A stretch of DNA of 64,000 nt from Alphaproteobacteria bacterium (GCA_028706255.1 JAQWBS010000003.1:1-64000), one strand, 5' to 3'; positions 40,749 through 49,173 are shown, numbered from the stretch's first letter. The notes: a model not told the origin generated them from the sequence alone. Made by a program: numbers and translations.

Positions 40749-40849
40749 CGGGCTGGCCGCTTTCGGAAATCTTGGTGCTGGACGAGGAAGACTTCTTTGA
40801 ATGGCACAAGACCGCGGTGGCGGTTCAAAAGGAAATGAACGGAGAATAA
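40467..40849 (+). CDS. Tail assembly protein E+E' by -1 ribosomal frameshift
   Basis: At the slippery heptamer T-TTT-TTC (40694-40700) a -1 shift continues the frame to the stop at 40847-40849. It adds 49 residues that include ITGWPLSEILVLDEEDFFEWHK, the typical E' end. P2-like phages use this frameshift to make two chaperone forms in a set ratio. The extension is otherwise without a start codon, so frameshifting is the only sensible way to express it. Confidence 0.85.
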
Positions 40850-40850
40850 A

Positions 40851-43106
40851 ATGGCAGTGCAAACCGCAGTATCGGTTGTTATTGGGGCAGAGCTAGGCGG
40901 CAGTTTTAAAGGTGCGTTTGGATCTGTCCAAAAGCAACTGGGAACGCTTGGAAACGCTATAAAGGGGTTAAACTCTACAAGCGCGAATATCAAATCTTTC
41001 AAGGCGTTAGGCAAAGATACTTTGGAAGCCCGTCGCGAATGGAAAAGCGCCGAAGCCGAAGTTGCTAAACTGGCGCAAGCCATACGCGCGACAGATAACC
41101 CCAGCAAATCCTTGCAGGCAAATTTTCGCAATGCAAAAAAGGAAGCCGCTCTTGCCAAATCTGCATATAAACAAAATAGCACGGCATTATCTCAAATGTC
41201 GGCAACACTTAAAACTGCCGGCATTGATACCAAAAATCTAACGGCCGAGCAAACACGGCTTGGCAAAGCGCTTGATACACTCCGCGCCCGCCAAACGGCG
41301 CTTGCCGCGATAGAGAGCAAAAAGCAAGCCAACCTTGCCAATCGTGCGGTATATCGTTCGCAGATTATGGACGTTGTTGCGCTCGGTGGTACGCTTTATG
41401 GAATGATACAGCCGGCGGTGGCATTTGAAAGCGCGATGGCGGACGTTAAAAAGGTTGTTGATTTTGAAAACGATGGCCAAATCCGCGAAATGGAACAGGA
41501 TATTAAGAACTTATCCAAAACCATTCCTCTATCGCTTGATGGACTGGCAGCTATCGTTGCGGCCGGCGGGCAGTTGGGTATTCCGCGAGAACATTTGGCA
41601 GGCTTTGCAGAAACCGCCGCTAAAATGTCGGTTGCTATGGATATGTCAGCAGATGAAGCTGGTCAAGCAATGGCAAAAATGTCCAACGTTTTGAACACTC
41701 CTATCGACCAAATGGGGAAAGTTGGCGATGTTATCAACCATCTTTCAAACAACATGGCGGCAACTGGGCCGGAAATAGTGGAAGTTGCTTTGCGTGCCGG
41801 CGCTATGAGTAAATCGTTTGGTATGACAAACAACGAAGTTGCGGCGCTGGGAGCAACATTTGTGTCGTTAGGCAAAAGTCCTGAAATCGCAGGAACAGCA
41901 ATCAACATGATGGCTAGTCGTTTGAAGCTATTGCCTACTAAAGGCAAAGAAGCCAACAAGATGATGAAACAACTTGGCATTTCAATGAAGGATTACACCA
42001 AGCTGATTGAAAGCGGCCAAGGTCAGGAAGCTTTGCTTATGGTGCTAGAAGATTTACAAAAAGTTCAAGGTGTCAAGCGCGCTGATATTATGAACAAACT
42101 GTTTGGCGAAAACGCCCAACGTCATGTAAATTCTCTTGTTGAAGGATTGGATAAGTATAAGGAGAACCTAAAACTTGTTGCAAACGAAACCGATTATGCT
42201 GGTTCTATGCAAAGGGAATTTATGGCACGTTCTGCCACAACGGAAAACAATATCCAGCTTTTGAAGAACCAAATGGCGGTATTGGCAACGAATGTCGGCA
42301 GTACGCTATTGCCAGCAATCAATTCTGTTGTCGGCATATTTGGTAAAGCCGCAGGCACGTTGGCGGATTTTGCCGAAAAGCACCCTACGCTGATTAAATA
42401 TATCGGCTTGGCGGTCGCGGGTATGGCTTCTATGAAGATTGCCACCTTTGGATTGGGATATGGTTTCACATTCCTAAAAGGCGGCGTGTTATCCATTATG
42501 GGGATATTTACGCAGGCACGGACAGTGTTTTCACTGCTCCGCCTTGGGATTGGCGGGTTGATACCGATTATCAAGGCGGTTGGCATGGCATTCTTAACCA
42601 ATCCGATTGGCTTGGTTATCACAGCGATTGCCGCTGGTGCATTCTTGGTTATTAAATACTGGAAACCCATCAGCGCATTTTTCAAAAACCTATTTGCGCC
42701 GGTGGTTGCCGTATTCAAGCAAGTGTGGTCTTGGGTATCCGGCCTTTGGGAAAAAGCTCAAAACATATTCCAAGGAATAAAGGAATGGGTCAAGGATAGC
42801 TGGGTCGGTAAAGCATGGAACTGGGCATTTGGTGGAGATGATGAAGAAAACGACAAGCCCGCACCACCAAAACTTGGAGAAAGTGTAGCAGAAGACTTTT
42901 CGGCGGTTAGTTCAAACGTGGTGGAACTGCCAAATTCTTCGGTATCCACAAGCACAAGTCAATCCAGTGTTTCTGTCAACGCACCCATAACTATTAACAC
43001 AAGTCCGGGAATGAGCGCCGAAGAAGTGGCAAAACAAGTATCAAAGGAACTGGACGCACGCGAGCAAACCGCCGCGCGCCGGCAAAGGGGAGTGAATTAT
43101 GATTAA
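40851..43106 (+). CDS. Tail tape measure protein
   Basis: A 751-residue tape measure (P2 gpT-like). A long helical N-terminus is followed by the conserved core (AFESAMADVKKVVDFENDGQ, AIVAAGGQLGIPREHLAGFAETAAKMSVAMD, NKLFGENAQRHVNSLV). Hydrophobic segments lie around residues 505-610, and a Ser-rich tail closes it. Its length sets tail length and it is ejected into the host envelope. It starts one base after the E' stop. Confidence 0.93.
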   Translation: MAVQTAVSVVIGAELGGSFKGAFGSVQKQLGTLGNAIKGLNSTSANIKSFKALGKDTLEARREWKSAEAEVAKLAQAIRATDNPSKSLQANFRNAKKEAALAKSAYKQNSTALSQMSATLKTAGIDTKNLTAEQTRLGKALDTLRARQTALAAIESKKQANLANRAVYRSQIMDVVALGGTLYGMIQPAVAFESAMADVKKVVDFENDGQIREMEQDIKNLSKTIPLSLDGLAAIVAAGGQLGIPREHLAGFAETAAKMSVAMDMSADEAGQAMAKMSNVLNTPIDQMGKVGDVINHLSNNMAATGPEIVEVALRAGAMSKSFGMTNNEVAALGATFVSLGKSPEIAGTAINMMASRLKLLPTKGKEANKMMKQLGISMKDYTKLIESGQGQEALLMVLEDLQKVQGVKRADIMNKLFGENAQRHVNSLVEGLDKYKENLKLVANETDYAGSMQREFMARSATTENNIQLLKNQMAVLATNVGSTLLPAINSVVGIFGKAAGTLADFAEKHPTLIKYIGLAVAGMASMKIATFGLGYGFTFLKGGVLSIMGIFTQARTVFSLLRLGIGGLIPIIKAVGMAFLTNPIGLVITAIAAGAFLVIKYWKPISAFFKNLFAPVVAVFKQVWSWVSGLWEKAQNIFQGIKEWVKDSWVGKAWNWAFGGDDEENDKPAPPKLGESVAEDFSAVSSNVVELPNSSVSTSTSQSSVSVNAPITINTSPGMSAEEVAKQVSKELDAREQTAARRQRGVNYD

Positions 43107-43486
43107 GATTTCTTTTTCGGTTTTTTAGCAGGAATAGTTTGAGGTTCTAGGCTTGATCTTTTTTCCATACGAGTTGCTATAAGGTTTGTAATTTTTATTG
43201 ATAATCCTGTTGCTTTATAAACATCTTCAACAGCCTTTATGAACATTTTTTGAGCTTGGCTACAATAAAATTTATATTCCTTATCTGGAGTCCAAATTAA
43301 AGTGCTAGCGGGAAGTTTAAGATATTTATCATCCTTTTTAGAATATCTCTCAGACTTAAAATCATACATCTCTTTACATTGTTTTTTTACAGCATTGTTT
43401 ATTCTTGATTGGGCTTTTGGGCAACTAACATCATAAGCCACCAAAATAGCTATTTGTTTTAATTTATCTTTACTTTGTTTTCTCAT
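43103..43486 (-). CDS. Antisense moron ORF, unknown
   Basis: A 127-residue basic protein on the minus strand, markedly AT-rich, between tape measure and gpU genes. It has YDVSCPKAQSRINNAVKKQCKEMYDF and ends in a Lys-rich tail (AKKPKKKS). I do not recognise it. GGAGGG lies four bases before ATG 43486, a strong ribosome site. Opposite orientation, low GC and its own start signals mark it as an independently expressed insert. Its stop overlaps the tape measure stop by four bases. Confidence 0.6.
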   Translation of the reverse strand: MRKQSKDKLKQIAILVAYDVSCPKAQSRINNAVKKQCKEMYDFKSERYSKKDDKYLKLPASTLIWTPDKEYKFYCSQAQKMFIKAVEDVYKATGLSIKITNLIATRMEKRSSLEPQTIPAKKPKKKS

Positions 43487-43538
43487 ATAACCCTCCATTT
43501 ATTATGGATTTCAATATATTAAAAATAGGAAATAGTCA

Positions 43539-44042
43539 ATGATAACCAGCATAGGGGACTTATCCAAAGCGGCCGGTGGCAAGTTAAATCTGAACGCCAT
43601 GCTGGGCGTGAATATGATGATGATACTTGGCGCATACCGTTTTTGTATTGGAAACGCCGCATATCAAAGTCTTGCCCGCACGACCGAATACAAATGGGAA
43701 GAACAAAAACGCTTGCTGGGCGAACCGGCTATGCAGTTCATGGGCGCAGGCGCAGAAACGATTACACTAGAAGGCGTTGTTTATCCGCAGTTCAAGGGTG
43801 GCTTGCGACAGGTTGCCCTTATGCGTGCTGAAGCCGGTTTTGGTATTCCGCTTATGCTAATTTCCGGCAACGGCGCGGCATTCGGGCGCTGGTGTATAAC
43901 AAGCGTCAACGAAACTCAAACATTTTTCCTAAAAGACGGTACAGCGCGCAAGATTGCTTTTTCGCTAACCCTTAAAAAATATGGCGAAGAAAAGCAGGCT
44001 GGCGCGCTGGGTGTCGTGCAACAACTATTGGGGGCGTTATGA
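43539..44042 (+). CDS. Tail protein U
   Basis: A 167-residue P2 gpU homologue, the tail terminator or completion protein. Visible traits are MMILGAYRFCIGNAAYQSLARTTEYKWEEQKRL, ETITLEGVVYPQFKGGLRQV and WCITSVNETQTFFLKDGTARKIAFSLTLKKYG. It is coupled to gpX by an ATGA overlap. Confidence 0.93.
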   Translation: MITSIGDLSKAAGGKLNLNAMLGVNMMMILGAYRFCIGNAAYQSLARTTEYKWEEQKRLLGEPAMQFMGAGAETITLEGVVYPQFKGGLRQVALMRAEAGFGIPLMLISGNGAAFGRWCITSVNETQTFFLKDGTARKIAFSLTLKKYGEEKQAGALGVVQQLLGAL

Positions 44043-44242
44043 TTTACATTTCCAAAGATGGCGAAACGTTAGATTTTATTTGCTGGCTTCATTATGGCCG
44101 AACGGCCGGCGTGGTTGAAAAAGTGCTGAAAGCCAACCGTCATTTGGCGGAAGTCGGCGCGGTACTATCCGCCGGCATACGCATAACGCTGCCAACCATA
44201 GACGAATCGAAATCAAATAAAAAAATCAAATTATGGCAATAG
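44039..44242 (+). CDS. Tail protein X
   Basis: A 67-residue P2 gpX-like protein with a LysM-like fold: ISKDGETLDFICWLHYGRTAGVVEKVLKANRHLAEVGAVLSAGIRITLP. It is thought to act at the baseplate and bind cell wall. It is coupled to gpU and stands before gpD as in P2. Confidence 0.92.
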   Translation: MIYISKDGETLDFICWLHYGRTAGVVEKVLKANRHLAEVGAVLSAGIRITLPTIDESKSNKKIKLWQ

Positions 44243-44245
44243 AAT

Positions 44246-45223
44246 ATGCAACCAAACTTTAAGATACTTGCAGATAAGGCAGATATTACCAGCCTACTGA
44301 ACGGACGGTTGTTATCGCTCTCCATCACGGATGAAATCGGTTTAGTGAGTGATACACTAACACTAGAACTGGATGATCGTGATGCAGTGCTGGAAATCCC
44401 GCCGCGCGGAGCAGAGATGGAAGCCTTCCTTGGATACGACGAGCTTTATCCAATGGGTAAGTTTATCGTGGACGAAGCCGACATCAAAAGCCCACCGGAA
44501 ACAATGTCTATTACCGGCCGTGCCAGCAATTCAGGTTTTCGGGATATGGGGGCGTTCAAATCGCCACGCTCGTACTCATGGGAAGAATATACCTTGCTCG
44601 GTATTGTGCAAACGATTGCCAAACGATATGGCCTAACCGCAAGTGTTGCCGACGATTACAAGAAAATCCTTGTCAAACATATTGACCAGACAGACGAAAG
44701 CGATTGCGCTTTTATTCAAAGGTTGGCAACCGACTATGGCGCAAGTGTCAAAATAGCCGGCGGGTTATTGCTATTCATCGAACCGTTATCGGGTAAGTTT
44801 CCGGACGGAACGCCTATGCCGGCAATTCCAATCGTCGTCGCCGATATTACCGGATACCGAATGCGACTGGCCGAGCGGGGCAAATACGAAAAGGTTATTG
44901 CCAAGTATTACGATTTTGATGAGGCAGAAGAAAATCAAGTATCTGTTGGGGCGGGAAGCCCCGCTTTCACTTTGCGAGATACCTTCACAAACGCGTCGCA
45001 AGCAAAACTTCGTGCCGCCGCCAAAATGAAAGAAATTGAAGCCGGTACAAAAATATTATCACTGGATTTAATTGGCAATCCACTCATAAGCGCCGAAAGC
45101 ATCATTGAAATGCCGAACCTACGGCCGGAAATTGCCGGCCGCTGGATTGTAAAATCCGTGCGGCATACGCTAACCGTCAGCGGGTACAAAACAAATTTAG
45201 AAGCCACAAAACCGAAAGGATAG
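44246..45223 (+). CDS. Late control / baseplate hub protein D
   Basis: A 325-residue P2 gpD-like hub (gp27-type) that connects tube and spike. It has LNGRLLSLSITDEIGLVSDTLTLELDDRD at the start, RSYSWEEYTLLGIVQTIAKRYGL and ESDCAFIQRLATDYGASVKIAGGLLLF. The end GRWIVKSVRHTLTVSGYKTNLEAT is typical. It closes the tail module. Confidence 0.93.
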   Translation: MQPNFKILADKADITSLLNGRLLSLSITDEIGLVSDTLTLELDDRDAVLEIPPRGAEMEAFLGYDELYPMGKFIVDEADIKSPPETMSITGRASNSGFRDMGAFKSPRSYSWEEYTLLGIVQTIAKRYGLTASVADDYKKILVKHIDQTDESDCAFIQRLATDYGASVKIAGGLLLFIEPLSGKFPDGTPMPAIPIVVADITGYRMRLAERGKYEKVIAKYYDFDEAEENQVSVGAGSPAFTLRDTFTNASQAKLRAAAKMKEIEAGTKILSLDLIGNPLISAESIIEMPNLRPEIAGRWIVKSVRHTLTVSGYKTNLEATKPKG

Positions 45224-45228
45224 AAAAT

Positions 45229-45471
45229 ATGACCGACACAAACAAAGATGGAATGCGCGTACATTTAGGCAGCACAATACTTTATTGCCTTATCGCGGCG
45301 CTTATCGGATTCGTTATACGCGCGGAATCGCAAAGCCAGTCCGTTGAGGTACGAATAGCGCAACTGGAACGCCGCACGGACACGCTGGAAACGGATTTGA
45401 AGGCTATCAAGGAATCCCTCTACGAAATAAAGGGCGATGTGAAGCTTTTAGTTAAAGGAGCGCAGAGATGA
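45229..45471 (+). CDS. Small membrane protein of the lysis module
   Basis: An 80-residue protein with one membrane helix (STILYCLIAALIGFVI) followed by a coiled coil (VEVRIAQLERRTDTLETDLKAIKESLYEIK). This fits a holin partner or antiholin-type protein of phage lysis modules, but single-helix coiled-coil proteins are too simple to name. It overlaps the holin start (ATGA). Confidence 0.55.
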   Translation: MTDTNKDGMRVHLGSTILYCLIAALIGFVIRAESQSQSVEVRIAQLERRTDTLETDLKAIKESLYEIKGDVKLLVKGAQR

Positions 45472-45680
45472 AAAGCATATTGAGCTATCTCGCCCGCCTT
45501 TTTAGTGATCGCACGGGCGACCCGTCGGCAAAACGCTATGCCTGCGCTTTATTTGCAATCACGGCGATTATCTTGGCCGTTTGTGGTTATGACGTTGAAA
45601 TCGTCGGTATATTCGTGGCGGCCGCACTTGGCGAAAATATAACCAGCATTTTTGAAAAAGGAGATAATGATGACAAATAA
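45468..45680 (+). CDS. Putative holin
   Basis: A 70-residue protein with two membrane helices (KRYACALFAITAIILAVCGY and VEIVGIFVAAALGENI) and charged ends. Size, topology and place directly before the endolysin gene fit a class II holin, which opens the inner membrane at the time of lysis. It overlaps the endolysin start by 11 bases. Confidence 0.72.
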   Translation: MKSILSYLARLFSDRTGDPSAKRYACALFAITAIILAVCGYDVEIVGIFVAAALGENITSIFEKGDNDDK

Positions 45681-46080
45681 AAAAATCCCGCGCGGGATAA
45701 GAAACAACAATCCGGGCAACATACGATATAATGGAACAGCTTGGAAAGGACTTGCAACGCCCCCGACAGATGGGGCGTTTTGCATATTTACGCACCCCGA
45801 GTTTGGGCTTCGGGCGTTGGCCAAACTACTTCGCAATTATAACCGATATTATGGCATACGGACAATAAAAAGTATTATTAACCGCTTTGCGCCCGATACC
45901 GAAAATAATACAACGGCTTATATACAATCGGTTTGCAAGGCAACCGGCTTTGCTGACTATCAGCAGTTGGACTTGGAGGTCGAAAGCGTTTTATTGCCTC
46001 TGATGAAAGCAATAATCAAGCATGAAAACGGCCAACAACCTTATTCTGACCAACAGATTTTAGAGAGCATAAAATGTTAG
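45670..46080 (+). CDS. Endolysin-type lytic enzyme (PRD1 P5-like name group)
   Basis: A 136-residue cell-wall enzyme candidate: GIRNNNPGNIRYNGTAWKGL, FCIFTHPEFGLRALAKLLRNYNRYYGIRTIKSIINRFAP. The NNNPGN and PExGxRA motifs are typical of the short phage lysozyme/transglycosylase group found between holin and spanin genes. No signal peptide is seen, so it needs the holin. I chose ATG 45670, six bases after AAGGAG. Confidence 0.8.
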   Translation: MTNKKIPRGIRNNNPGNIRYNGTAWKGLATPPTDGAFCIFTHPEFGLRALAKLLRNYNRYYGIRTIKSIINRFAPDTENNTTAYIQSVCKATGFADYQQLDLEVESVLLPLMKAIIKHENGQQPYSDQQILESIKC

Positions 46081-46295
46081 AAAAATTAAAAAAAGTTTGG
46101 AACGATTTCCGTTTGGCAATTATCGCCGGCACGTTGGCGCTAGTTTATTTTTTTGGCAGAAAAAGAGGGAAAGATAATGAAAAAGCATCGCAAAATAAGA
46201 AAATTTTGGAGAACATGGCACGGGCTAATAAAGCTCGCGCTTCTCTTAATAATCCTGATACTACTAAGCGGTTGCACGACAAATATAAGCGGTGA
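46074..46295 (+). CDS. Inner-membrane spanin (Rz-like)
   Basis: A 73-residue protein with an N-terminal membrane helix (LAIIAGTLALVYFFG) and a charged, helical remainder. It overlaps in another frame with the small lipoprotein gene at 46177, the hallmark of Rz/Rz1 spanin pairs, which fuse inner and outer membrane at lysis. Confidence 0.75.
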   Translation: MLEKLKKVWNDFRLAIIAGTLALVYFFGRKRGKDNEKASQNKKILENMARANKARASLNNPDTTKRLHDKYKR

Positions 46296-46407
46296 TTACT
46301 GCTTATTATATCGCCCAATATATGCGGATTATGAACACGATACCGCCGAAACAATCCGGCAAATAGACGACAATAATATCGTTTATGATACACTTTGCGA
46401 GCAATAA
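46177..46407 (+). CDS. Outer-membrane spanin lipoprotein (Rz1-like)
   Basis: A 76-residue lipoprotein: basic start, hydrophobic LIKLALLLIILILLSGC with lipobox LSGC, then a short mature part. It starts inside the Rz-like gene in another frame and ends beyond it. It is the last phage gene I can recognise; 0 bases of clear terminator are seen before the convergent operon. Confidence 0.75.
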   Translation: MKKHRKIRKFWRTWHGLIKLALLLIILILLSGCTTNISGDYCLLYRPIYADYEHDTAETIRQIDDNNIVYDTLCEQ

Positions 46408-46408
46408 G

Positions 46409-46675
46409 CTAACAACAACCGCCGCAAGAACAGGATGTTTGGGACTTGAACCAGCCCTCAACATCTTTTTCGGTTGGTACAGCGCCAACAAGGACGATTT
46501 TGTCGTCAATGACAACGGCGGGCGTAGCCATAACTCCATATTTCAATAAAGATGTGATGTCCTCATCTTTTACGACTTCAACCTCAACCCCCAATTCCTT
46601 TACCTTTTTATTGATAAGTTCATAGGTTTTTTTGCAGTTGGAACAACCCGAACCCAGCACGATAATTTTCTTCAT
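46409..46675 (-). CDS. Small thioredoxin-like protein (redox-active disulfide protein 2)
   Basis: An 88-residue thioredoxin-fold protein with CSNC active site (LGSGCSNCKKTYELI) and cis-Pro strand GVMATPAVVID. The end SCSCGGCC is a Cys cluster that could bind a soft metal such as arsenic. Proteins of this type accompany ArsP/DUF318 permeases. It is the last gene of a five-gene minus-strand operon. Confidence 0.85.
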   Translation of the reverse strand: MKKIIVLGSGCSNCKKTYELINKKVKELGVEVEVVKDEDITSLLKYGVMATPAVVIDDKIVLVGAVPTEKDVEGWFKSQTSCSCGGCC

Positions 46676-46687
46676 TTTTATTCTCCT

Positions 46688-47650
46688 TTACAAAGCGTTT
46701 AATATATAACCGGTAATGATAAAAGCCACCAGCAGGAAGCCGGTAAAGATGGCCAACAGCTTATAAGTGAAAACCTTTTTAAGCATAATCATTTCCGGCA
46801 ATGAAATGGCCGTTAAGCTCATCAGCATAACCAAGGCCGTGCCGACCGGAACACCCTTCATTAAAAGCACTTGGATAATAGGCACAACACCGGCGTGGCT
46901 CGTATATAAAGGAATACCAATCACCGAAGCCAAAGGAACAGCGAACAGATTATCCGCGCCCAAGTATTTCACGAACAGTTCTTGTGGAATGTAGCCGTGC
47001 ATAAACGCACCTATAACCAAGCCGATAAGGATATAAAGGCCGATGGATTTAATCGTGTCCATAGCGAAGCCGTTGGCGTATTTGATGAGGGCGACCGCCT
47101 TTTCCTTCATGGACGTACAACCGCATGTCTGTGGCGTTTTCATATCAATTTTAATCGCCAAAAAGCGTTCAATATTGAACTTATCTGCCAGCCAACCGGC
47201 AAGAACCGAAATAACCGTACCGGTCAAAATGTAAACGCCTGCGACATACCAACCGGCACCTTCCATACTTAACAGCATAATGGCGGCAATCTCGCTAATC
47301 AGCGGCGAACTGACAAGGAAGGCAATCGCCACACCGAACGGAACGCCAGCCGCAATAAAACCCATAAATAGCGGGATTGACGAGCAGGAACAAAACGGCG
47401 TAACCACACCTAAGAAAACTGCCAACAAATAGCCGTACCACTTGGACTTTCCAGAAAGGTATTCGCGTACCTTTTCGGGTGATAACTGCGAACGAAACAG
47501 CGAAATAAAGAAAATCAGAACATAGATTAAAAAGAAAATCTTGGTCGTATCTTCAATAAAGAAATGGACGGCCTGCCCAAAGTGAGTATCCAAAGTCAAC
47601 CCCATTTGTGCAATCGACCAATCCGCTAATTTTGTAAAAACTTCTAACAT
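46688..47650 (-). CDS. ArsP-like permease (DUF318 family)
   Basis: A 320-residue inner-membrane permease with about eight helices. The conserved VFLGVVTPFCSCSSIPLFMGF motif with its CSCSS cysteines, PLISEIAAIMLL and SLTAISLPEMIML mark the ArsP/DUF318 group, whose studied members export trivalent organoarsenicals. A Cys pair TCGCTS lies in the central loop. I chose ATG 47650, six bases after GGAGG, over ATG 47656. It overlaps arsR by seven bases. Confidence 0.88.
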   Translation of the reverse strand: MLEVFTKLADWSIAQMGLTLDTHFGQAVHFFIEDTTKIFFLIYVLIFFISLFRSQLSPEKVREYLSGKSKWYGYLLAVFLGVVTPFCSCSSIPLFMGFIAAGVPFGVAIAFLVSSPLISEIAAIMLLSMEGAGWYVAGVYILTGTVISVLAGWLADKFNIERFLAIKIDMKTPQTCGCTSMKEKAVALIKYANGFAMDTIKSIGLYILIGLVIGAFMHGYIPQELFVKYLGADNLFAVPLASVIGIPLYTSHAGVVPIIQVLLMKGVPVGTALVMLMSLTAISLPEMIMLKKVFTYKLLAIFTGFLLVAFIITGYILNAL

Positions 47651-47943
47651 TTGCATCCTCCATCACAGCAGTCTTTTAGCAAGAACTCCGCTACTTTTTT
47701 TATTACTGAACAATTCGGTTTATAAATAATTTGTTTGCCATTTTTACTGGTATTGCAAAGCCCGGCATGGCTGAGCGCATTCAAGTGAAACGACAGCGTG
47801 TTTCGCGGCATATTCCCCATCAACGTCGCAATTTCGGTCGGCGTGATGCCGTCTTTTGAATGCTCGACCAAGATTCTAAAAACCCTTAAACGGTTCTCCT
47901 GGCTGAGAGCATTAAAAATATTTGAAACTTCATTTATTTTCAT
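47644..47943 (-). CDS. ArsR-family repressor
   Basis: A 99-residue metal-sensing winged-helix repressor: IFNALSQENRLRVFRILVEH, then TPTEIATLMGNMPRNTLSFHLNALSHAGL. It ends in CCDGGCKC, a Cys cluster suited to As(III) or another soft metal, replacing the usual Cys pair in the DNA-binding helix. It lies within the operon it probably controls, coupled to its neighbours by overlaps. Confidence 0.9.
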   Translation of the reverse strand: MKINEVSNIFNALSQENRLRVFRILVEHSKDGITPTEIATLMGNMPRNTLSFHLNALSHAGLCNTSKNGKQIIYKPNCSVIKKVAEFLLKDCCDGGCKC

Positions 47944-48596
47944 ACGAAAACCCTCCCAATATAGTAAAATCCAACAATGATAAAGATAATTGCCGTTATA
48001 CGCCTTGCGTACTTTTCAAAAGTCTTGGTGGCATTATAAACAGACGACAGCTTGCCTGCACAAAAAGCAAGCACCACGGCAAAAGCGACAACCGGCAATC
48101 CCGTTCCGATACCATACAAAGCAAGGACAAGAACATTGCCTTCGCTTTGGATAAGGTTAGAAAAGAAAAAAGCGGCCGATACCGGGCATAGCATGGCGGC
48201 GAACAAAAACCCAAGGATCAAAGCCCCCAGCAGGCCCAGCCGATCCATTTTCCCTTGTGTTCTTTCCGAAAGACTAAACTTTGGCAGGTTTAGCTTGAAA
48301 ATATCCAGCATGATAAATCCAAGCACGATCAGCAACGGACCGGCGACATAAGCCATATTGCTTTGCAACCAATCAGACACCGCCGGAATCGACTGCATTG
48401 AAAAGGACAATGCCACACCCAAAACCGTATAGAACAGGCTTCTACCAGCCGTATAAAGCAACCCGCTTAAGAGTACATAATAAGGTTTGGCAATCTTCCG
48501 GCCGATAAACGAAACGGCGGCGATATTACTCGCCAGCGGGCAAGGACTGATAGATGTTAAAATACCAAGCCAAACGGCCGACAAAAGAGCAATCAT
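47940..48596 (-). CDS. CcdA/ArsG-like membrane transporter
   Basis: A 218-residue membrane protein with six helices like the CcdA/DsbD core. The first helix carries ISPCPLASNIAAVSFIG and the fourth AMLCPVSAAFFF, the two conserved Cys-Pro motifs that can form a transmembrane disulfide. NCBI names such proteins ArsG, a partner of ArsF in aromatic arsenical export. The name is used here by context: it overlaps arsF by four bases. Confidence 0.78.
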   Translation of the reverse strand: MIALLSAVWLGILTSISPCPLASNIAAVSFIGRKIAKPYYVLLSGLLYTAGRSLFYTVLGVALSFSMQSIPAVSDWLQSNMAYVAGPLLIVLGFIMLDIFKLNLPKFSLSERTQGKMDRLGLLGALILGFLFAAMLCPVSAAFFFSNLIQSEGNVLVLALYGIGTGLPVVAFAVVLAFCAGKLSSVYNATKTFEKYARRITAIIFIIVGFYYIGRVFV

Positions 48597-48979
48597 TTTT
48601 TAGCCTTTGTAAAATCATTGATACCATCTACGATATATGCTTTGAAATCCGCTTCATTCCTGACCAAAGACCATATCTTATCAAGGTTTTTCCAATTCCC
48701 TTGTTCATCGGCCAAAACGACTGATTTCGTATAAAGCGAATAATCTTTCAGAAAATGCTTGTTGGCAGGTTCATCTGTATTGACCGCTTTGAAAACAATG
48801 TTTTTGTTATCTTTGAAATTCGCCTCCACGGCTTCCTTGGTAAAGGCTTCCATCTTATTGCAGGTTACGCAACGGACGTTGGAGTGAAAGTAATAAACCA
48901 TAATTTTGTCGGTTTCAGCTTTAGCCGCTCCCATCAGGCCGAAAAAAGCAACAGCGACAATAAGAATTTTCTTGAGCAT
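48593..48979 (-). CDS. ArsF-like periplasmic thioredoxin-fold protein
   Basis: A 128-residue protein with a cleavable signal peptide (LKKILIVAVAFFGLMGAAKA) and a thioredoxin-like body with CVTC (NVRCVTCNKMEAF). This matches the ArsF family described as a subunit in the reduction and export of nitrophenyl arsenicals. No partner nitroreductase (ArsE) is present. It is the first gene of the operon; an AGGAGAT site precedes its start. Confidence 0.82.
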   Translation of the reverse strand: MLKKILIVAVAFFGLMGAAKAETDKIMVYYFHSNVRCVTCNKMEAFTKEAVEANFKDNKNIVFKAVNTDEPANKHFLKDYSLYTKSVVLADEQGNWKNLDKIWSLVRNEADFKAYIVDGINDFTKAKK

Positions 48980-49065
48980 AATATCTCCTTTTATATTTCC
49001 TCATTTCCAGACATATAGAAATATAAAATCGCAAAAAACAATAGTCAAGAAGTTTTTTTAATAAA

Positions 49066-49090
49066 TGAAAAAAGCCCCGAAAGGGGCTTT
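49066..49090 (-). terminator. Intrinsic terminator of tRNA-Met
   Basis: On the minus strand, an 8-bp perfect stem AAAGCCCC/GGGGCTTT (49071-49078 with 49083-49090) is followed by T residues. It lies six bases after the tRNA 3' end. Confidence 0.9.
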
Positions 49091-49096
49091 GAATTT

Positions 49097-49173
49097 TGGT
49101 AGCGGGAGAGGGATTTGAACCCCCGACACGCGGATTATGATTCCGCTGCTCTAACCAACTGAGCTATCCCGCC
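49097..49173 (-). tRNA. tRNA-Met (CAT), elongator
   Basis: A complete 77-base tRNA with encoded CCA. Acceptor GGCGGGA pairs with TCCCGCT, D arm AGCTCAGTTGGTTAGAGC, anticodon stem GCGGA/TCCGC around ATCATAA with anticodon CAT, T arm GGGGGTTCAAATCCC. The sequence matches alphaproteobacterial elongator tRNA-Met rather than initiator or Ile2. Its 3' end points at the prophage, the orientation expected if it serves as the attachment site. Confidence 0.95.

Larger units (their letters stand above)
7069..46407. mobile_element. Prophage: lambda-like head, P2-like contractile tail
   Basis: Continuous run from an excisionase-like gene and integrase to the Rz/Rz1 lysis genes, with higher GC than the flanking chromosome. 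It has near-complete packaging, head, contractile tail and lysis modules plus accessory cargo (AAA ATPase, type I restriction genes with invertase, Fic, single-gene morons). The left border lies between 6809 and 7069. The right border lies between 46407 and the tRNA-Met gene at 49097, so the arsenical-type operon may belong to it. No direct repeat of the tRNA was found at the left end. A frameshift in the large terminase suggests the prophage may be defective. Confidence 0.9.
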
